Notes: generated from the letters alone by a model not told the origin. Positions 1 to 8,931 are shown, numbered from the stretch's first letter. The stretch is DNA of 64,000 bases from Ruminococcus sp. YE71 (GCF_900119155.1 NZ_FPIR01000013.1:62001-126000), one strand, 5' to 3'. Made by a program: numbers and translations.

Positions 1-1209
1 CACCTCGATCTTTTTGTCGTCGATAACAGCGATGCCGCTGCCGCTGATGATCGTCCACACCTCGTCGCGTTTCATATGGCTGTGGTAATACATCTGATGC
101 CCCGGGTCCAGCGAGACTTTGACCGTCATGGATTCTTCCTCGACATCGAGCACGCGGTAGCTTCCCCAGCTCTTTTCCGCGAACATGATCTGCTGATCTA
201 TCGCATCCACGTAGGGTTTGATGAAGCTCGACTGCTCCATATCCGACACGAGTATGCCCTCGGGACTTGCCGCGATAACGGCGTTTTTCATGCCCATAGC
301 AAGAATGGGCACGTCAAGCTCGTTGATAATATGGACGTTCTCACAGATGTCGTCGAGCCTTGCGTCGCCGACGGTTTTCTCTTCCATAGCCTCGGTGAGG
401 GTGTTCCATGTGCCGAGATCCTTCCACTCGCCCGCAAAACGAAGCACAGCGATGTCATCCTCGTGTTCGACCACTGCATAGTCGAAGCTGATCTTTTTCA
501 GCGAATCATACTTATCGAACAGATCGTAATAGTCGGTAAAATCAATAAGCTCGTGCGCTCTGTCAAGAACATATCTGAGCTTGTATGCAAAGACGCCGCC
601 GTTCCAGAGTCCGCCCGCGTCGATGTATTTCTGCGCAGTTTTGGTGTCGGGCTTCTCCTTGAACTCGCTGACCTTGCTTATCTTGTCCTTTGTCACGGGC
701 ATGATGTAGCCGAATTTCTCAGAGGGATAAGTCGGGTCAATGCCCATCAGCGTGAGATTTGCGGTGTCATCCTGTGCAAGCTCCCAGAGCTTTTTCAGCG
801 CCTCAAAATAGTCATCGTTTACATAAGGGTCAACGGGGCACACAACGACAGCTTCATCTTTTCCGATGCCCTGAACATAGTGCAGATATGCTGTAGCGAG
901 CGCTATCGCCGGGAAAGTGTCGCGTCTGCAAGGCTCGACCGAAATGCCGACATCGTTGCCGAGCTGGTTGTGGATAGCCGATACCTGCGACTTGCTGGTA
1001 GCGATCGTAACAGTGGCATCCTTGTCAACAGTCTTTATCTGCCGATAGACCCTCTGCACCATAGATTCGTACCCGTCCGAGCTTTCCGAGCCCATAGGGA
1101 TACTGTGTTCGGGTCGCCTGAAGATCTTTATAAATTGTTTGCTGCGGATATCGTTGGAAAGCGGCCAAAGCCTTTTCCCCGATCCGCCCGAAAGAAGAAC
1201 TATATTCAT
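1..1209 (-). CDS. manC: Mannose-1-phosphate guanylyltransferase with C-terminal cupin (3' end outside window)
   Basis: The minus-strand frame opens at an ATG at 1209 and stays open to base 1, so the gene is cut by the window edge. The N terminus reads MNIVLLSGGSGKRLWPLSN, the nucleotide-binding signature of sugar-nucleotidyltransferases, and a QFIK motif follows as in GDP-mannose pyrophosphorylases. Near the window edge come a cupin-like HxH motif (YYHSHMKRDEVW) and SGSGIAVI, matching the C-terminal mannose-6-phosphate isomerase-type cupin of ManC/AlgA proteins. It should make GDP-mannose from mannose-1-phosphate and GTP for surface polysaccharide. A -10-like TATAAT lies on the minus strand near 1399-1404 without a clear -35, so the 5' UTR would include the palindromic repeat at 1243-1320. 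Whether the cupin is catalytic cannot be judged from the part present. Confidence 0.9.
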   Translation of the reverse strand, partial: MNIVLLSGGSGKRLWPLSNDIRSKQFIKIFRRPEHSIPMGSESSDGYESMVQRVYRQIKTVDKDATVTIATSKSQVSAIHNQLGNDVGISVEPCRRDTFPAIALATAYLHYVQGIGKDEAVVVCPVDPYVNDDYFEALKKLWELAQDDTANLTLMGIDPTYPSEKFGYIMPVTKDKISKVSEFKEKPDTKTAQKYIDAGGLWNGGVFAYKLRYVLDRAHELIDFTDYYDLFDKYDSLKKISFDYAVVEHEDDIAVLRFAGEWKDLGTWNTLTEAMEEKTVGDARLDDICENVHIINELDVPILAMGMKNAVIAASPEGILVSDMEQSSFIKPYVDAIDQQIMFAEKSWGSYRVLDVEEESMTVKVSLDPGHQMYYHSHMKRDEVWTIISGSGIAVIDDKKIEV

Positions 1210-1242
1210 ATCTTACCTCTCAGCCATCATAGGATCGTTGAG

Positions 1243-1320
1243 TAAAGGCAACACCGCGCAACCACCGGCTTCGCTGGTGCGGCGCATCTGACGCACAATG
1301 GTTGTGCGGTATTGCCTAAA
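1243..1320. repeat. 78-bp palindromic intergenic repeat (MITE/REP-like)
   Basis: The outer arms TAAAGGCAACACCGCGCAAC and GTTGTGCGGTATTGCCTAAA are near-perfect inverted repeats. They enclose two smaller hairpins (CACCGGC-TTC-GCTGGTG and TGCG-N10-CGCA), giving a three-stem fold. It lies in the probable 5' UTR of manC. The compact terminal-inverted-repeat design suggests a small mobile or REP-type element. I saw no second copy in this window. Confidence 0.55.
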
Positions 1321-1493
1321 TCCTCATCAGCCGATTTTTATTGTCCGAACTTGAGTTGTGTACAACTTCAGTACGGTAAGTTATCATTACTATTATAACA
1401 CGTATTGAACGGGATATCTACTGTAATATGTTAATGATAATCTGTTTTTTTCTTATTTTACGACTTATTCAAAAAGTGATACTGCAAAACAAA

Positions 1494-1525
1494 GCAGACC
1501 GAGGGACAAAGCCTGCACGGTCTGC
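1494..1525 (-). terminator. Rho-independent terminator of the LysR gene
   Basis: GCAGACCG and CGGTCTGC form an 8-bp stem. On the minus strand it is followed by TTTGTTTTG, about 50 nt beyond the LysR stop codon. Confidence 0.6.
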
Positions 1526-1573
1526 AAACAGTTAAAATTCAACTATTTTTCCATAACAAAAGGGAAGGGTCGG

Positions 1574-2515
1574 TCACTTTGCGGGTGCAGAAGCATTTCT
1601 TTCAAGGCTCTTTCCGAGTTCTTCAACATATCTCTCGCCAATCTCGCTGAGCGAACCGTGTTTTTTTCTGATGTAGCCGATCTCCATCACACTGTTGTGA
1701 TTGTCGCTGTCCTCGCGGAAGGGAACAACGATATAATCTGTACCATTGAGCTCCTCGCAGAGTATCCCAGAGCAAAGGGTATAGCCGTTGAGCCCCTTCA
1801 TCAGCTCGCCCATAGCGGCGCGGTCGGTGGCTTTTATCATGCGGGGGTAGGTGTTCTCGCTGAGTATCTCCTCGGCGAACATATAAGCGTTCTCGCCGTT
1901 CTGTACGAACGACAGGCAGGGATATGGTTCAAGCTCTTTGAGCCCGATAGATCTTTTCCCTGCAAGTGGATGCCCTTTCCACATATACACATAGGCGCGG
2001 CACTCGATCAGCCCGAAGAATTCGAGCTCATTCTCGTCGAGCAGTTTGGTAATGGGCTTTCGGTTGAAGTTCGAGATGTAGAGTACGCCTATCTCGCTCC
2101 TCAGATTCCCGACGTCTTCGATGATACGAAGCGTCTCGGTCTCGCGGATGGCGAATTCAAATTCGAGAGTGCCGAACTGCTTTACGGTCTCGATGAAAGC
2201 ACTCACCGCGAAAGAATAATGCTGGGTCGAAACACTGAACTTACGTTTCATGTCGCGGTCGATGTATTTTTCGCACACGAGCTCGTACTGGCGGTAAAGC
2301 TGTCCGATGCTGTTCAGAAATTCCGCGCCCTCCACAGTCGGCACCGCGCCTTTATGAGTGCGCAGGAATATCTCGGTTCCGATCTCCTTTTCGAGCTCTC
2401 TGATAGCGCTGGTCAGGGTCGGCTGTGATGTTCCGAGCCTTTCGGCTGCCTTATTCATAGAACCGCACTCGGATATCGTTATGGCATAATTGATCTGCTG
2501 AAGCGTCATATTCAT
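1574..2515 (-). CDS. LysR-family transcriptional regulator
   Basis: This 313-residue protein has the LysR layout: an N-terminal winged helix-turn-helix (residues about 3-62, with GSMNKAAERLGTSQPTLTSAIRELEKEIG) and a periplasmic-binding-protein-like effector domain from about residue 90. The start has an upstream consensus promoter (2540-2568). It is divergent from the SsuABC-like importer at 3050, with a 534-bp shared intergenic region that also holds three AACGTT palindromes. LysR regulators commonly control divergent operons, and those of sulfur metabolism (CysB/Cbl type) control sulfonate importers, so it is a reasonable but unproven regulator of the importer. The effector cannot be read from sequence. 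Confidence 0.9.
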   Translation of the reverse strand: MNMTLQQINYAITISECGSMNKAAERLGTSQPTLTSAIRELEKEIGTEIFLRTHKGAVPTVEGAEFLNSIGQLYRQYELVCEKYIDRDMKRKFSVSTQHYSFAVSAFIETVKQFGTLEFEFAIRETETLRIIEDVGNLRSEIGVLYISNFNRKPITKLLDENELEFFGLIECRAYVYMWKGHPLAGKRSIGLKELEPYPCLSFVQNGENAYMFAEEILSENTYPRMIKATDRAAMGELMKGLNGYTLCSGILCEELNGTDYIVVPFREDSDNHNSVMEIGYIRKKHGSLSEIGERYVEELGKSLERNASAPAK

Positions 2516-2539
2516 ACTCCTTTGCTATGGATTGATTTG

Positions 2540-2568
2540 ATTATATCATATATAAACCATTTTGTCAA
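2540..2568 (-). promoter_or_regulatory. Sigma-A promoter of the LysR gene
   Basis: On the minus strand, TTGACA (2563-2568) and TATAAT (2540-2545) are separated by 17 nt. Both hexamers match consensus exactly. Confidence 0.8.
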
Positions 2569-2633
2569 TCGGGAAGATTGTACATAGTTTTTTTCGATAG
2601 ATATAAAAATCCTTTATAAAATGACCATAGTGT

Positions 2634-2645
2634 GATAGCGTTGTC
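2634..2645. promoter_or_regulatory. AACGTT-type operator, distal copy (importer 1)
   Basis: GATAGCGTTGTC is a two-mismatch version of the GATAACGTTATC palindrome that recurs before three operons in this window. It lies upstream of both the LysR promoter and the importer promoter, so it could serve either. Confidence 0.4.
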
Positions 2646-2724
2646 TTATCATCGCAAAAACGCTCACGAAAACCGAACTTTCACAACGCTTACGAAACCC
2701 CGAAAACGCAGCAATATCCGCATT

Positions 2725-2736
2725 GGCAACGTTGTC
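2725..2736. promoter_or_regulatory. AACGTT-type operator, middle copy (importer 1)
   Basis: GGCAACGTTGTC is a central copy of the recurrent palindrome, about 104 bp upstream of the promoter-proximal copy at 2829. Confidence 0.5.
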
Positions 2737-2828
2737 ACAAATTGAAGAGAAAGGCATTTTCAGCCGTCTGAAACCTTCTGAAATACCGCGTATTTACGGG
2801 TGGTTTTGTCATGCGGTTTATCGGATGT

Positions 2829-2840
2829 GCGAACGTTATC
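2829..2840. promoter_or_regulatory. AACGTT-type operator, promoter-proximal copy (importer 1)
   Basis: GCGAACGTTATC ends 11 nt before the -35 box at 2852. The same 11-nt spacing occurs at the promoters before 12072 and 15040. Confidence 0.6.
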
Positions 2841-2851
2841 ACAACTTTTCG

Positions 2852-2880
2852 TTGACGTTTTTATAATTTTGCGGTAAACT
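2852..2880 (+). promoter_or_regulatory. Sigma-A promoter of the first importer operon
   Basis: TTGACG (2852-2857), a 17-nt spacer and TAAACT (2875-2880). The weak -10 (4 of 6) fits a promoter that needs activation. It leaves a 5' UTR of about 160 nt before the start at 3050. Confidence 0.6.
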
Positions 2881-3049
2881 GTACACATCGAAAAAAACGT
2901 GAAACGAAAGTAACGATCACGATGTCGGAGATTGATCTGACATAACAAAAGAAGGAAGGTCACGAGAACGCAGACGACCTTGTAACAGACTTCAAAGAAG
3001 CGTTCAGAACATTACTAAAGATCTCATAACGCAAAAGGAGTAAAAGAGT

Positions 3050-4123
3050 ATGAAAAAGAATAGTATCATGGCAGCTGCGGCTGCTGTAGTTATCGCGGTA
3101 GCATCCCTCGCGTCCTGCTCTGTAAGCGAGGCAAACAGCAGTGAGACTTCGGGCAGCAGCGGAAATAATAACACCAGCACTGCCGCAAAGGCCACCGACT
3201 ACAAGTACGGCAAGATCGACATCCCGGGTAAGGACGGCGCTCTTTGCGGAGCTCCCATCTACATCGCATACGAAAACGGCTACTTCGCAGAAGAGGGCTT
3301 CGATGTGAACCTCATCTCTGCTGACTTTGAGACAAGAAAGATCGGTCTGAACAACGGCACTATCCCGATAGTAAACGGCGACTTCCAGTTCTTCCCCTCG
3401 ATCGAGAACGGCATCAACGTAAAGGTCGTTGACGGTCTGCACGAGGGTTGTATCAAGTTCGCTGTAAAACCCGACTCGGACATCAAGACGGTCGAAGACC
3501 TGAAGGGCAAGAAGATCGGCGTTGACGAGATCGGCGGCACACCTCATCAGGTGGCTTCGCTGTGGCTCGAAAACGCAGGCATTTCCGCCGATCCTTCTAA
3601 CGGTGAGGTAACATTCCTTCCGTACTCGGACGGCAACCTTGAATTCGAGGCTCTTGCAAACGGCGAGATCGACGTTGCGGCTCTCTGGGATCCGCTGGGT
3701 TCCATTCACGAAAAGGCGGGCGACGTGAAGATCATCTTCGACCTCGGCAAGGATCCCTACTTCGCAGATCACTTCTGCTGCTTCCTCTACGCTTCAAACA
3801 AGGTCCTCGAAGAGAACCCCGATGAAGTAGCGGCTCTGCTCAGAGCTTACAGAAAGGCTCAGGAATGGATCTACGAGAATCCCGAAGAGGCCGTTGACAT
3901 AATCGTTAACAAGAATTACGCTTCCATCGAAGACAAGGAGCTCGCAGTTGACCTTGTAAAGAGCTACGGTTATCCGTCGGCTGACGAGCACAGCGGTGAG
4001 TGGGATTCTCACGTTGAGACTGACGTCAAGTACTTCGTTGACGGACTTGCAAAGATCGGTTACCTCAAGAGTGATCCCGATCAGTTTGCAAAAGACATCT
4101 ATCAGAAGGTGGATGTAAACTAA
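3050..4123 (+). CDS. ABC transporter substrate-binding lipoprotein, SsuA/TauA (NMT1-like) family
   Basis: The 357-residue product starts with a lipoprotein signal peptide ending in the lipobox LASC (Cys23), followed by a Ser/Asn-rich tether. The rest is a type 2 periplasmic-binding fold of the NMT1/SsuA/TauA class: AYENGYFAEEGFDVNLI near the start, DLKGKKIGV in the hinge region and DVAALWDP later. It would be anchored outside the membrane and deliver a small ligand to the permease at 4209. Family members bind aliphatic sulfonates, taurine, nitrate or pyrimidine precursors, and sequence alone does not choose. Two adjacent Cys (FCCF) and an early Cys in the mature domain are noticeable. A strong hairpin separates it from the permease gene, as expected when binding protein is made in excess. 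RBS is AAAGGAG. Confidence 0.88.
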   Translation: MKKNSIMAAAAAVVIAVASLASCSVSEANSSETSGSSGNNNTSTAAKATDYKYGKIDIPGKDGALCGAPIYIAYENGYFAEEGFDVNLISADFETRKIGLNNGTIPIVNGDFQFFPSIENGINVKVVDGLHEGCIKFAVKPDSDIKTVEDLKGKKIGVDEIGGTPHQVASLWLENAGISADPSNGEVTFLPYSDGNLEFEALANGEIDVAALWDPLGSIHEKAGDVKIIFDLGKDPYFADHFCCFLYASNKVLEENPDEVAALLRAYRKAQEWIYENPEEAVDIIVNKNYASIEDKELAVDLVKSYGYPSADEHSGEWDSHVETDVKYFVDGLAKIGYLKSDPDQFAKDIYQKVDVN

Positions 4124-4162
4124 CACAAGAATAAGCCATTGATAAATCTTCTTTTTTGAAAC

Positions 4163-4184
4163 GGGGCGGCGTAAGACCCGCCCC
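4163..4184 (+). terminator. Intercistronic hairpin after the binding-protein gene
   Basis: GGGGCGG and CCGCCCC form a stem with a short loop, followed by AAAACTTTTT. It probably stabilises the upstream mRNA or partly terminates, lowering permease expression relative to the binding protein. Confidence 0.55.
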
Positions 4185-4208
4185 AAAACTTTTTGACGGA
4201 GGAAAGGT

Positions 4209-5300
4209 ATGAGTGGAGAAATAGCGATCAGGGGCGGTATACAGACCCCTGTAAAGAAAGACACCCCCGGAGAAAAGCCTAAGACTGTATGGGGCTATCG
4301 GCACAACGGCTATTACGCGCTGAAAGTGCTGTTTACCATTTCTGGCTTTATCGCCGCGATAATCACAAACATTGTATTTCCGCAGAAAGCGGCAGTCGAG
4401 ATAAAGACATACATCCTCAGCGGATTCGGTCTGAACATCAGCCTCAACATGAACGACGCTTACATTTTCGTGCTGACGGCGCTTATCCTTATTTATCTTA
4501 TTTCGGGTATCAGATCGATCTCCGATAAGGCGAAGCGCAAGCTCTACTGCAAGAATGCGGCGTTCCGTTTCGCTCTGGGTATCGCACTGGCAGTCTGGGA
4601 CATAGGCGGAACGAAGCTCCAGGTTTTCGCACAGCCCTTCTTCCCCGGACCTGCACAGGTCATCGAAGCGTACCTCTCGGACAGCACATATATCGTTCAG
4701 AACACGCTCTATTCGCTCAGACTTTATGCGGCAGGTTTCTCCTGCGGTGTACTTCTCGGCGTAGGCACGGGTATTCTCATCGGCTGGTTCCCGAAGGTAT
4801 ATTACTGGGTATTCCCGATACTGAAAATAACAGGCGTCGTTCCTGCGGTAGCATGGATGCCTTTCGCACTGACACTTCTGCCGACTTCTTTCACAGCGGC
4901 GGTGTTCCTCATCGTTATCTGCGCATGGTTCCAGATCGCGTTCCTGACAGCACAGGGAATTCAGTCCACCCCGAAGCAGAACTACGAAGCCGCACGGATC
5001 CTCGGCAGCTCGCAGCTTGACCTCATCTTCCATGTGGCTATCCCTCATGCGATGCCCGACATTTTCACGGGTATCACATCCGCAAACGCTATGGCTTTCA
5101 CAACCCTCGTCATGAGCGAGATGCTCGGTCAGCCTGGCGGTCTCGGCTACTACATCAACCAGTCGAAGGTGTGGAGCGCATATTATAAGGTGCTGGCGGC
5201 TATCGTCATCATGGCAATACTTTTCTCGCTGATAAATCATTTCATCGGACTTGTGCAGAAGCGCACTCTCCGCTGGCAGGAAGGAGTGGTAAAAAAATGA
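4209..5300 (+). CDS. ABC transporter permease, SsuC/TauC family
   Basis: The 363-residue membrane protein has two N-terminal hydrophobic segments (about residues 35-57 and 80-105) ahead of a normal binding-protein-dependent permease core (about 125-355). That core contains the EAA-type coupling loop NYEAARILGSSQLDLIFHVAIP and a downstream MSEMLGQPGGLGYYI segment typical of SsuC/TauC. The N-terminal extension is longer than in classical SsuC (about 260 residues). The start follows GGAGGAAAGGT. It overlaps the ATPase gene by 4 nt (ATGA), so the two are translationally coupled. Substrate class as for the binding protein at 3050. Confidence 0.9.
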   Translation: MSGEIAIRGGIQTPVKKDTPGEKPKTVWGYRHNGYYALKVLFTISGFIAAIITNIVFPQKAAVEIKTYILSGFGLNISLNMNDAYIFVLTALILIYLISGIRSISDKAKRKLYCKNAAFRFALGIALAVWDIGGTKLQVFAQPFFPGPAQVIEAYLSDSTYIVQNTLYSLRLYAAGFSCGVLLGVGTGILIGWFPKVYYWVFPILKITGVVPAVAWMPFALTLLPTSFTAAVFLIVICAWFQIAFLTAQGIQSTPKQNYEAARILGSSQLDLIFHVAIPHAMPDIFTGITSANAMAFTTLVMSEMLGQPGGLGYYINQSKVWSAYYKVLAAIVIMAILFSLINHFIGLVQKRTLRWQEGVVKK

Positions 5301-6076
5301 GCAGTTCGATCAATATCAATAATGTAAACAGAATTTACACCGACGTTGACGGAAATAAGGTAAACGCGCTTTACGACGTTTCCCTCGACATCCGTCCCGG
5401 TGAGTTCATCTCGATAATCGGACCTTCGGGCTGCGGAAAGACCACTCTGCTACGTCTCATCGCCGGACTTGACAAACCGCAGTCGGGCGGTCTCACCATC
5501 GACGGCGACCGCATAACGGACGTTTCCCCCGAACGCGGATATGTTTTCCAGCAGGGCGGACTGTTCCCCTGGCTGACGGTCGAGGGCAATATCTCCTATG
5601 GTCTGAAAACACGCAGGGTCTACAAGCAGAAAAAGGACAGCGTCGGAAAGTACATCTCGATGGTGGGACTTGACGGCTTTGAGAAATCCTATCCGCACCA
5701 GATCTCGGGCGGTATGGCACAGCGCGTCGCCATCGCGAGAGCGCTCATCAACGAACCGAAGGCGCTCCTCCTCGACGAACCGATGGGAGCTCTCGACTCC
5801 TTCACCCGCGCAGATCTTCAGGATAAGCTTCTGGAGCTGTGGAAGGAGAACGGCATCACGATGATACTCGTCACCCACGACATCGACGAGGCGATATACC
5901 TCAGCGACCGCATCGTGATAATGACTCCTCGCCCCGGCAAGATCAGCAAGATAATCGATGTTGATCTGCCGCGTCCGCGTCACCGCGGCGGTGTGGATTT
6001 CCTCACCATGAGAAAAACTATACTCGAACTGTTCGAGCTTGCGCAGGCACTCCCTCAGCCTGAGTATGTTATCTGA
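5297..6076 (+). CDS. ABC transporter ATP-binding protein, SsuB/TauB family
   Basis: The 259-residue ATPase has Walker [11 protein letters not shown] (about residues 42-51), Q-loop [11 protein letters not shown], signature [14 protein letters not shown], Walker [13 protein letters not shown] and the switch histidine in [16 protein letters not shown]. The Q-loop form (F-W-L) and the PRPGKI motif after the H-loop are typical of the nitrate/sulfonate/taurine importer branch. It powers the permease encoded just upstream. Confidence 0.93.
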   Translation: MSSSININNVNRIYTDVDGNKVNALYDVSLDIRPGEFISIIGPSGCGKTTLLRLIAGLDKPQSGGLTIDGDRITDVSPERGYVFQQGGLFPWLTVEGNISYGLKTRRVYKQKKDSVGKYISMVGLDGFEKSYPHQISGGMAQRVAIARALINEPKALLLDEPMGALDSFTRADLQDKLLELWKENGITMILVTHDIDEAIYLSDRIVIMTPRPGKISKIIDVDLPRPRHRGGVDFLTMRKTILELFELAQALPQPEYVI

Positions 6077-6092
6077 AAAGAGTTAAAAAGGT

Positions 6093-6500
6093 ATGAAAAA
6101 AGGAAATTTAGCGGGAATTGCAGAAGCGGCGGTATCTATTTTCCTGACAGTCGGCGCACTGACCATCTTCAAGGTCTGCGAGGGCGGAGTAAACGGAAAG
6201 TACATGACCTGCCACTGGGCGCAGAACGCCGTAGTGCTTGCAGGCATCGTGCTTTCAGTGCAGTCACTTCTGCGGATACTGATCCCAAACAAAGGCGTAA
6301 AGACGGGTCTGTCGCTGAGCATATTCCTGCTTGCGGCAGCGGTGATATTTATTCCGAACACAGCTATCAACCTCTGCATGATGGAAACGATGCGCTGCCA
6401 TACGGTGTTCAAGCCCGCAGTCATCGTCACCTCTTCTGTGCTGACCGTCATTTCGGGTCTTGACGCTGTGATCGGACTGATAAGGACGGGAAAAGAATAA
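6093..6500 (+). CDS. Small four-TM membrane protein, DUF4418-like
   Basis: The 135-residue protein has four predicted membrane segments (about residues 5-25, 42-62, 70-92 and 107-127). It has the CxxC-like KYMTCHWAQNA after the first helix and MRCHTVF before the last one. This layout fits the DUF4418 family as I know it, which has no assigned biochemical role. The gene sits 16 nt after the importer ATPase and abuts an FtsX-type permease (shared base at 6500), so it probably belongs to the same membrane module. The paired Cys-His motifs near the membrane surface could bind metal, but that is inference. Confidence 0.6.
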   Translation: MKKGNLAGIAEAAVSIFLTVGALTIFKVCEGGVNGKYMTCHWAQNAVVLAGIVLSVQSLLRILIPNKGVKTGLSLSIFLLAAAVIFIPNTAINLCMMETMRCHTVFKPAVIVTSSVLTVISGLDAVIGLIRTGKE

Positions 6501-7702
6501 TGAAGCTCAAATATCTGCCGTTCAAAAACCTCATCAGAAAACCATTCCGAACGGCAGCTCTCTTATTGATCGCAGCTTTCATGACTGCGGCAGTATTCGG
6601 CGGAACAGTCGCGGCGGCAAGTCTGAAAAACGGTCTCGACAGTCTCGAACAGCGTCTCGGCGCGGACATTATCGTAGTTCCCGAGGAAGCCGAAGCAAAG
6701 GCTGACCTTGAAAATATGCTGCTTTCGGGCACTCCAGGTTACTTCTACATGGACAAATCTGTCGAGGACAAGATAGCGGCGGTGGAAGGTGTCGAACTCA
6801 CCTCGCCCCAGTACTTCCTCGTTTCCGCTAATGCGGAATGCTGCACTGTTCAGGTACAGGTCATCGGCTTCGATGAGAACAGTGATTTTTCAATCAAGCC
6901 GTGGCTGAAACAGTGCTACAGCGGTACCCTCGGCGACAACGAAGTGATCGTAGGTTCGTCCCTTTCCACAAGGGTAGGGCATACGCTCATGCTTTACGGT
7001 ACCGAATGCAAGGCGGTCGGCAAGCTCGACGCAACAGGCACGGGCCTTGACACGGCCATCTACACAACCCCCGACACTGTCCGCAGGCTTATCCGTGCGT
7101 CTCAGGAAAAGGGGATAGGCGTGCTCGCCAAGCAGAGCCCCGATGATGTGATCTCCTCTGTCTACATCAAGGTCAAGGACGGTTACGACATCGCGGACGT
7201 TGCGGCGGACATCAACCTCAACATTGACGGCGTGCAGGCAGTCCGCACCCGTTCGATGATAACGGGAACAGCCGATAAACTCGCTGTGATCTCGGGAAGC
7301 ATCAACGTTCTCATTATAGCAGTGTGGATCCTTGCGGCCGCCATCATGACGGCGGCATTCTCGGTGCTTGCAGGCGTACGCAGAAGGGAATTCGCAGTGC
7401 TCAGAGTCGTAGGACTTTCCCGCAGACAGCTCGGGAAGATCGTATTCAGTGAATCGGTCATCATCTGCGTTGTCGGCGGAGTTATAGGTATCGCGCTTTC
7501 CGCAGCGGCGGTGTTTGCCTTCGGCAACGCCATCGAGACCAACAGCGGACTGCCGTATCTGGCACCGTCGGCAGTTCAGTCGCTGAAATATCTTTTATTC
7601 GCGCTTGCGGCTGTGCTCGTGACGGGTTCGGTGTCGTCGGGATGGTCGGCTTACAGACTGAGCCACGTTGACACGGGAAATATTCTCAGAGAGGGTGATT
7701 GA
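6500..7702 (+). CDS. FtsX/MacB-type ABC transporter permease
   Basis: The 400-residue product has one N-terminal membrane helix (about residues 17-40), a large extracytoplasmic region (about 45-255) and three C-terminal helices (about 268-292, 316-340, 358-382). This is the topology of MacB/FtsX/LolCE mechanotransmission permeases. The cytoplasmic coupling segment GVRRREFAVLRVVGLSRRQLGKIVFSES is characteristic. It partners with the LolD-like ATPase encoded immediately downstream. Such pairs move lipids, peptides or drugs away from the membrane or transmit force to outside enzymes; the substrate here is unknown. Confidence 0.88.
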   Translation: MKLKYLPFKNLIRKPFRTAALLLIAAFMTAAVFGGTVAAASLKNGLDSLEQRLGADIIVVPEEAEAKADLENMLLSGTPGYFYMDKSVEDKIAAVEGVELTSPQYFLVSANAECCTVQVQVIGFDENSDFSIKPWLKQCYSGTLGDNEVIVGSSLSTRVGHTLMLYGTECKAVGKLDATGTGLDTAIYTTPDTVRRLIRASQEKGIGVLAKQSPDDVISSVYIKVKDGYDIADVAADINLNIDGVQAVRTRSMITGTADKLAVISGSINVLIIAVWILAAAIMTAAFSVLAGVRRREFAVLRVVGLSRRQLGKIVFSESVIICVVGGVIGIALSAAAVFAFGNAIETNSGLPYLAPSAVQSLKYLLFALAAVLVTGSVSSGWSAYRLSHVDTGNILREGD

Positions 7703-7703
7703 T

Positions 7704-8381
7704 ATGCAGATCTCCGCAAAAGGAGTAAGCAAGAGCTATACCAAACATAACCGCAGCATCTCCGCATTGAATCCCACCGATATCGAGATACAGAGCGGCA
7801 AGCTCACGGTTATATTCGGGCGTTCGGGCAGCGGAAAAACTACGCTGCTGAACATCCTCTCGGGACTTCTGAACCCGACTGAGGGAAGCGTCAGCTACGA
7901 CGACAAGGACATCTACAGTCTGACCGACAGCGAGCTTTCACAGCTCCGCGGCAGGGAAATTGGATACATCCCCCAGGGGCAGAGCGGACTTTCTGTGCTC
8001 ACGGTCAAGGAAAACGTACTGCTGCCGACAGCGGTCGCAGGCAAGAACAACGCACAGCAGAGAGCGGACGAACTGCTCCATCTGGTGGGACTTGACGAGT
8101 TTTCACAGGCGTACCCGAATGAGCTTTCGGGCGGCGAGCTCCGTAGGCTCGCGATCGCAAGAGCACTGATAAATTCGCCGCAGGTGGTTTTTGCGGACGA
8201 ACCGACCAACGACCTCGACGACGAGAACACACGTCTTGTGTTCGGACTTCTGAAAAAAGCCGCGGCGGACGGTGCGGCAGTCGTGGCAGTCACGCACGAC
8301 AAAGCTGCGTCGGAATTCGCGGACATCGAGTACCGCATGGACGGCGGAAATCTGACACAGACAGAAACGGAGGAACAGTAA
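7704..8381 (+). CDS. ABC transporter ATP-binding protein, MacB/LolD type
   Basis: I place the start at the ATG at 7704, one base after the permease stop, because it follows GAGAGGGTGATTGAT and gives the usual N terminus MQISAKGVSKSYTKHN. The 225-residue product has Walker A GRSGSGKTTLLN, Q-loop YIPQGQSGLS, signature LSGGELRRLAIARAL, Walker B VVFADEPTNDLD and H-loop VAVTHD. The ADEPTNDLD form is typical of MacB/LolD/FtsE ATPases. It pairs with the FtsX-like permease at 6500-7702 and overlaps the next start codon (TAATG). Confidence 0.92.
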   Translation: MQISAKGVSKSYTKHNRSISALNPTDIEIQSGKLTVIFGRSGSGKTTLLNILSGLLNPTEGSVSYDDKDIYSLTDSELSQLRGREIGYIPQGQSGLSVLTVKENVLLPTAVAGKNNAQQRADELLHLVGLDEFSQAYPNELSGGELRRLAIARALINSPQVVFADEPTNDLDDENTRLVFGLLKKAAADGAAVVAVTHDKAASEFADIEYRMDGGNLTQTETEEQ

Positions 8382-8884
8382 TGGCAAATGCGGCTGATGA
8401 AGTCCTGATAAGTCAGGCGAGCCTCGATGACATCAGGGAACTTCACGAAATAGAAAAACACGCTTTTTCCGCTGAAAAGGCGGCGACCTTCGAGGCGTTC
8501 GAGTATCGGATCACGAACTTTCCACAGTGGTTTTTCAAGGCGGAATCAAACGGAAAGATTGTCGGTCTTATCGACGGCAGCAGTTCGGATCAGCCCTACA
8601 TAACCGACAAGCTCTACGAAAATGGCGGCGGTTACGACGACAGCGGCGAGAATCTGCTGATCTACGGTCTGGCAGTCGCCCCCGAAAGCCGAGGAAACGG
8701 CATCGCTCACAAGCTGATGAGCCATCTGCTTACCGAAGCGAAAAAGGCAGGCAAGAAACACGTTTCTCTCACCTGTAAGGAATCGCTGATCGGGTTTTAC
8801 GAGGGCATGGGCTACTCGAATCACGGACTGTCCGAGTCGGTGCTCGGAGATGTGGTCAGCTACGATATGGAACTCTATCTTTAA
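8381..8884 (+). CDS. GNAT N-acetyltransferase, arylalkylamine-acetyltransferase-like
   Basis: The 167-residue GNAT protein has the acetyl-CoA loop motif VAPESRGNGIAHKLM (motif A, R/QxxGxG/A) and the C-terminal GFYEGMGYSNHG strand. The N-terminal half (FPQWFFKAESNGKIVGLIDG) resembles serotonin/arylalkylamine N-acetyltransferase-type members. It is the last gene of the run that began at 3050, joined by a TAATG overlap to the ATPase, and is followed by a terminator. It probably acetylates a small amine; the substrate is unknown. Confidence 0.82.
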   Translation: MANAADEVLISQASLDDIRELHEIEKHAFSAEKAATFEAFEYRITNFPQWFFKAESNGKIVGLIDGSSSDQPYITDKLYENGGGYDDSGENLLIYGLAVAPESRGNGIAHKLMSHLLTEAKKAGKKHVSLTCKESLIGFYEGMGYSNHGLSESVLGDVVSYDMELYL

Positions 8885-8897
8885 GTCGAAATATATA

Positions 8898-8931
8898 AAA
8901 AACCGCAGGTTTGTAAAGACCTGCGGTTTTT
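8898..8931. terminator. Bidirectional terminator between convergent genes
   Basis: Perfect 13-bp arms AAAAACCGCAGGT and ACCTGCGGTTTTT flank an 8-nt loop. T-runs lie on both strands, so it can end both the importer operon and the pdx operon. Confidence 0.85.

Noticed and set aside
76-1245. Long plus-strand open frame (389 codons) opposite manC
   Set aside because: The minus strand encodes a clear nucleotidyltransferase with family motifs; the plus frame gives no domain and is an antisense shadow.
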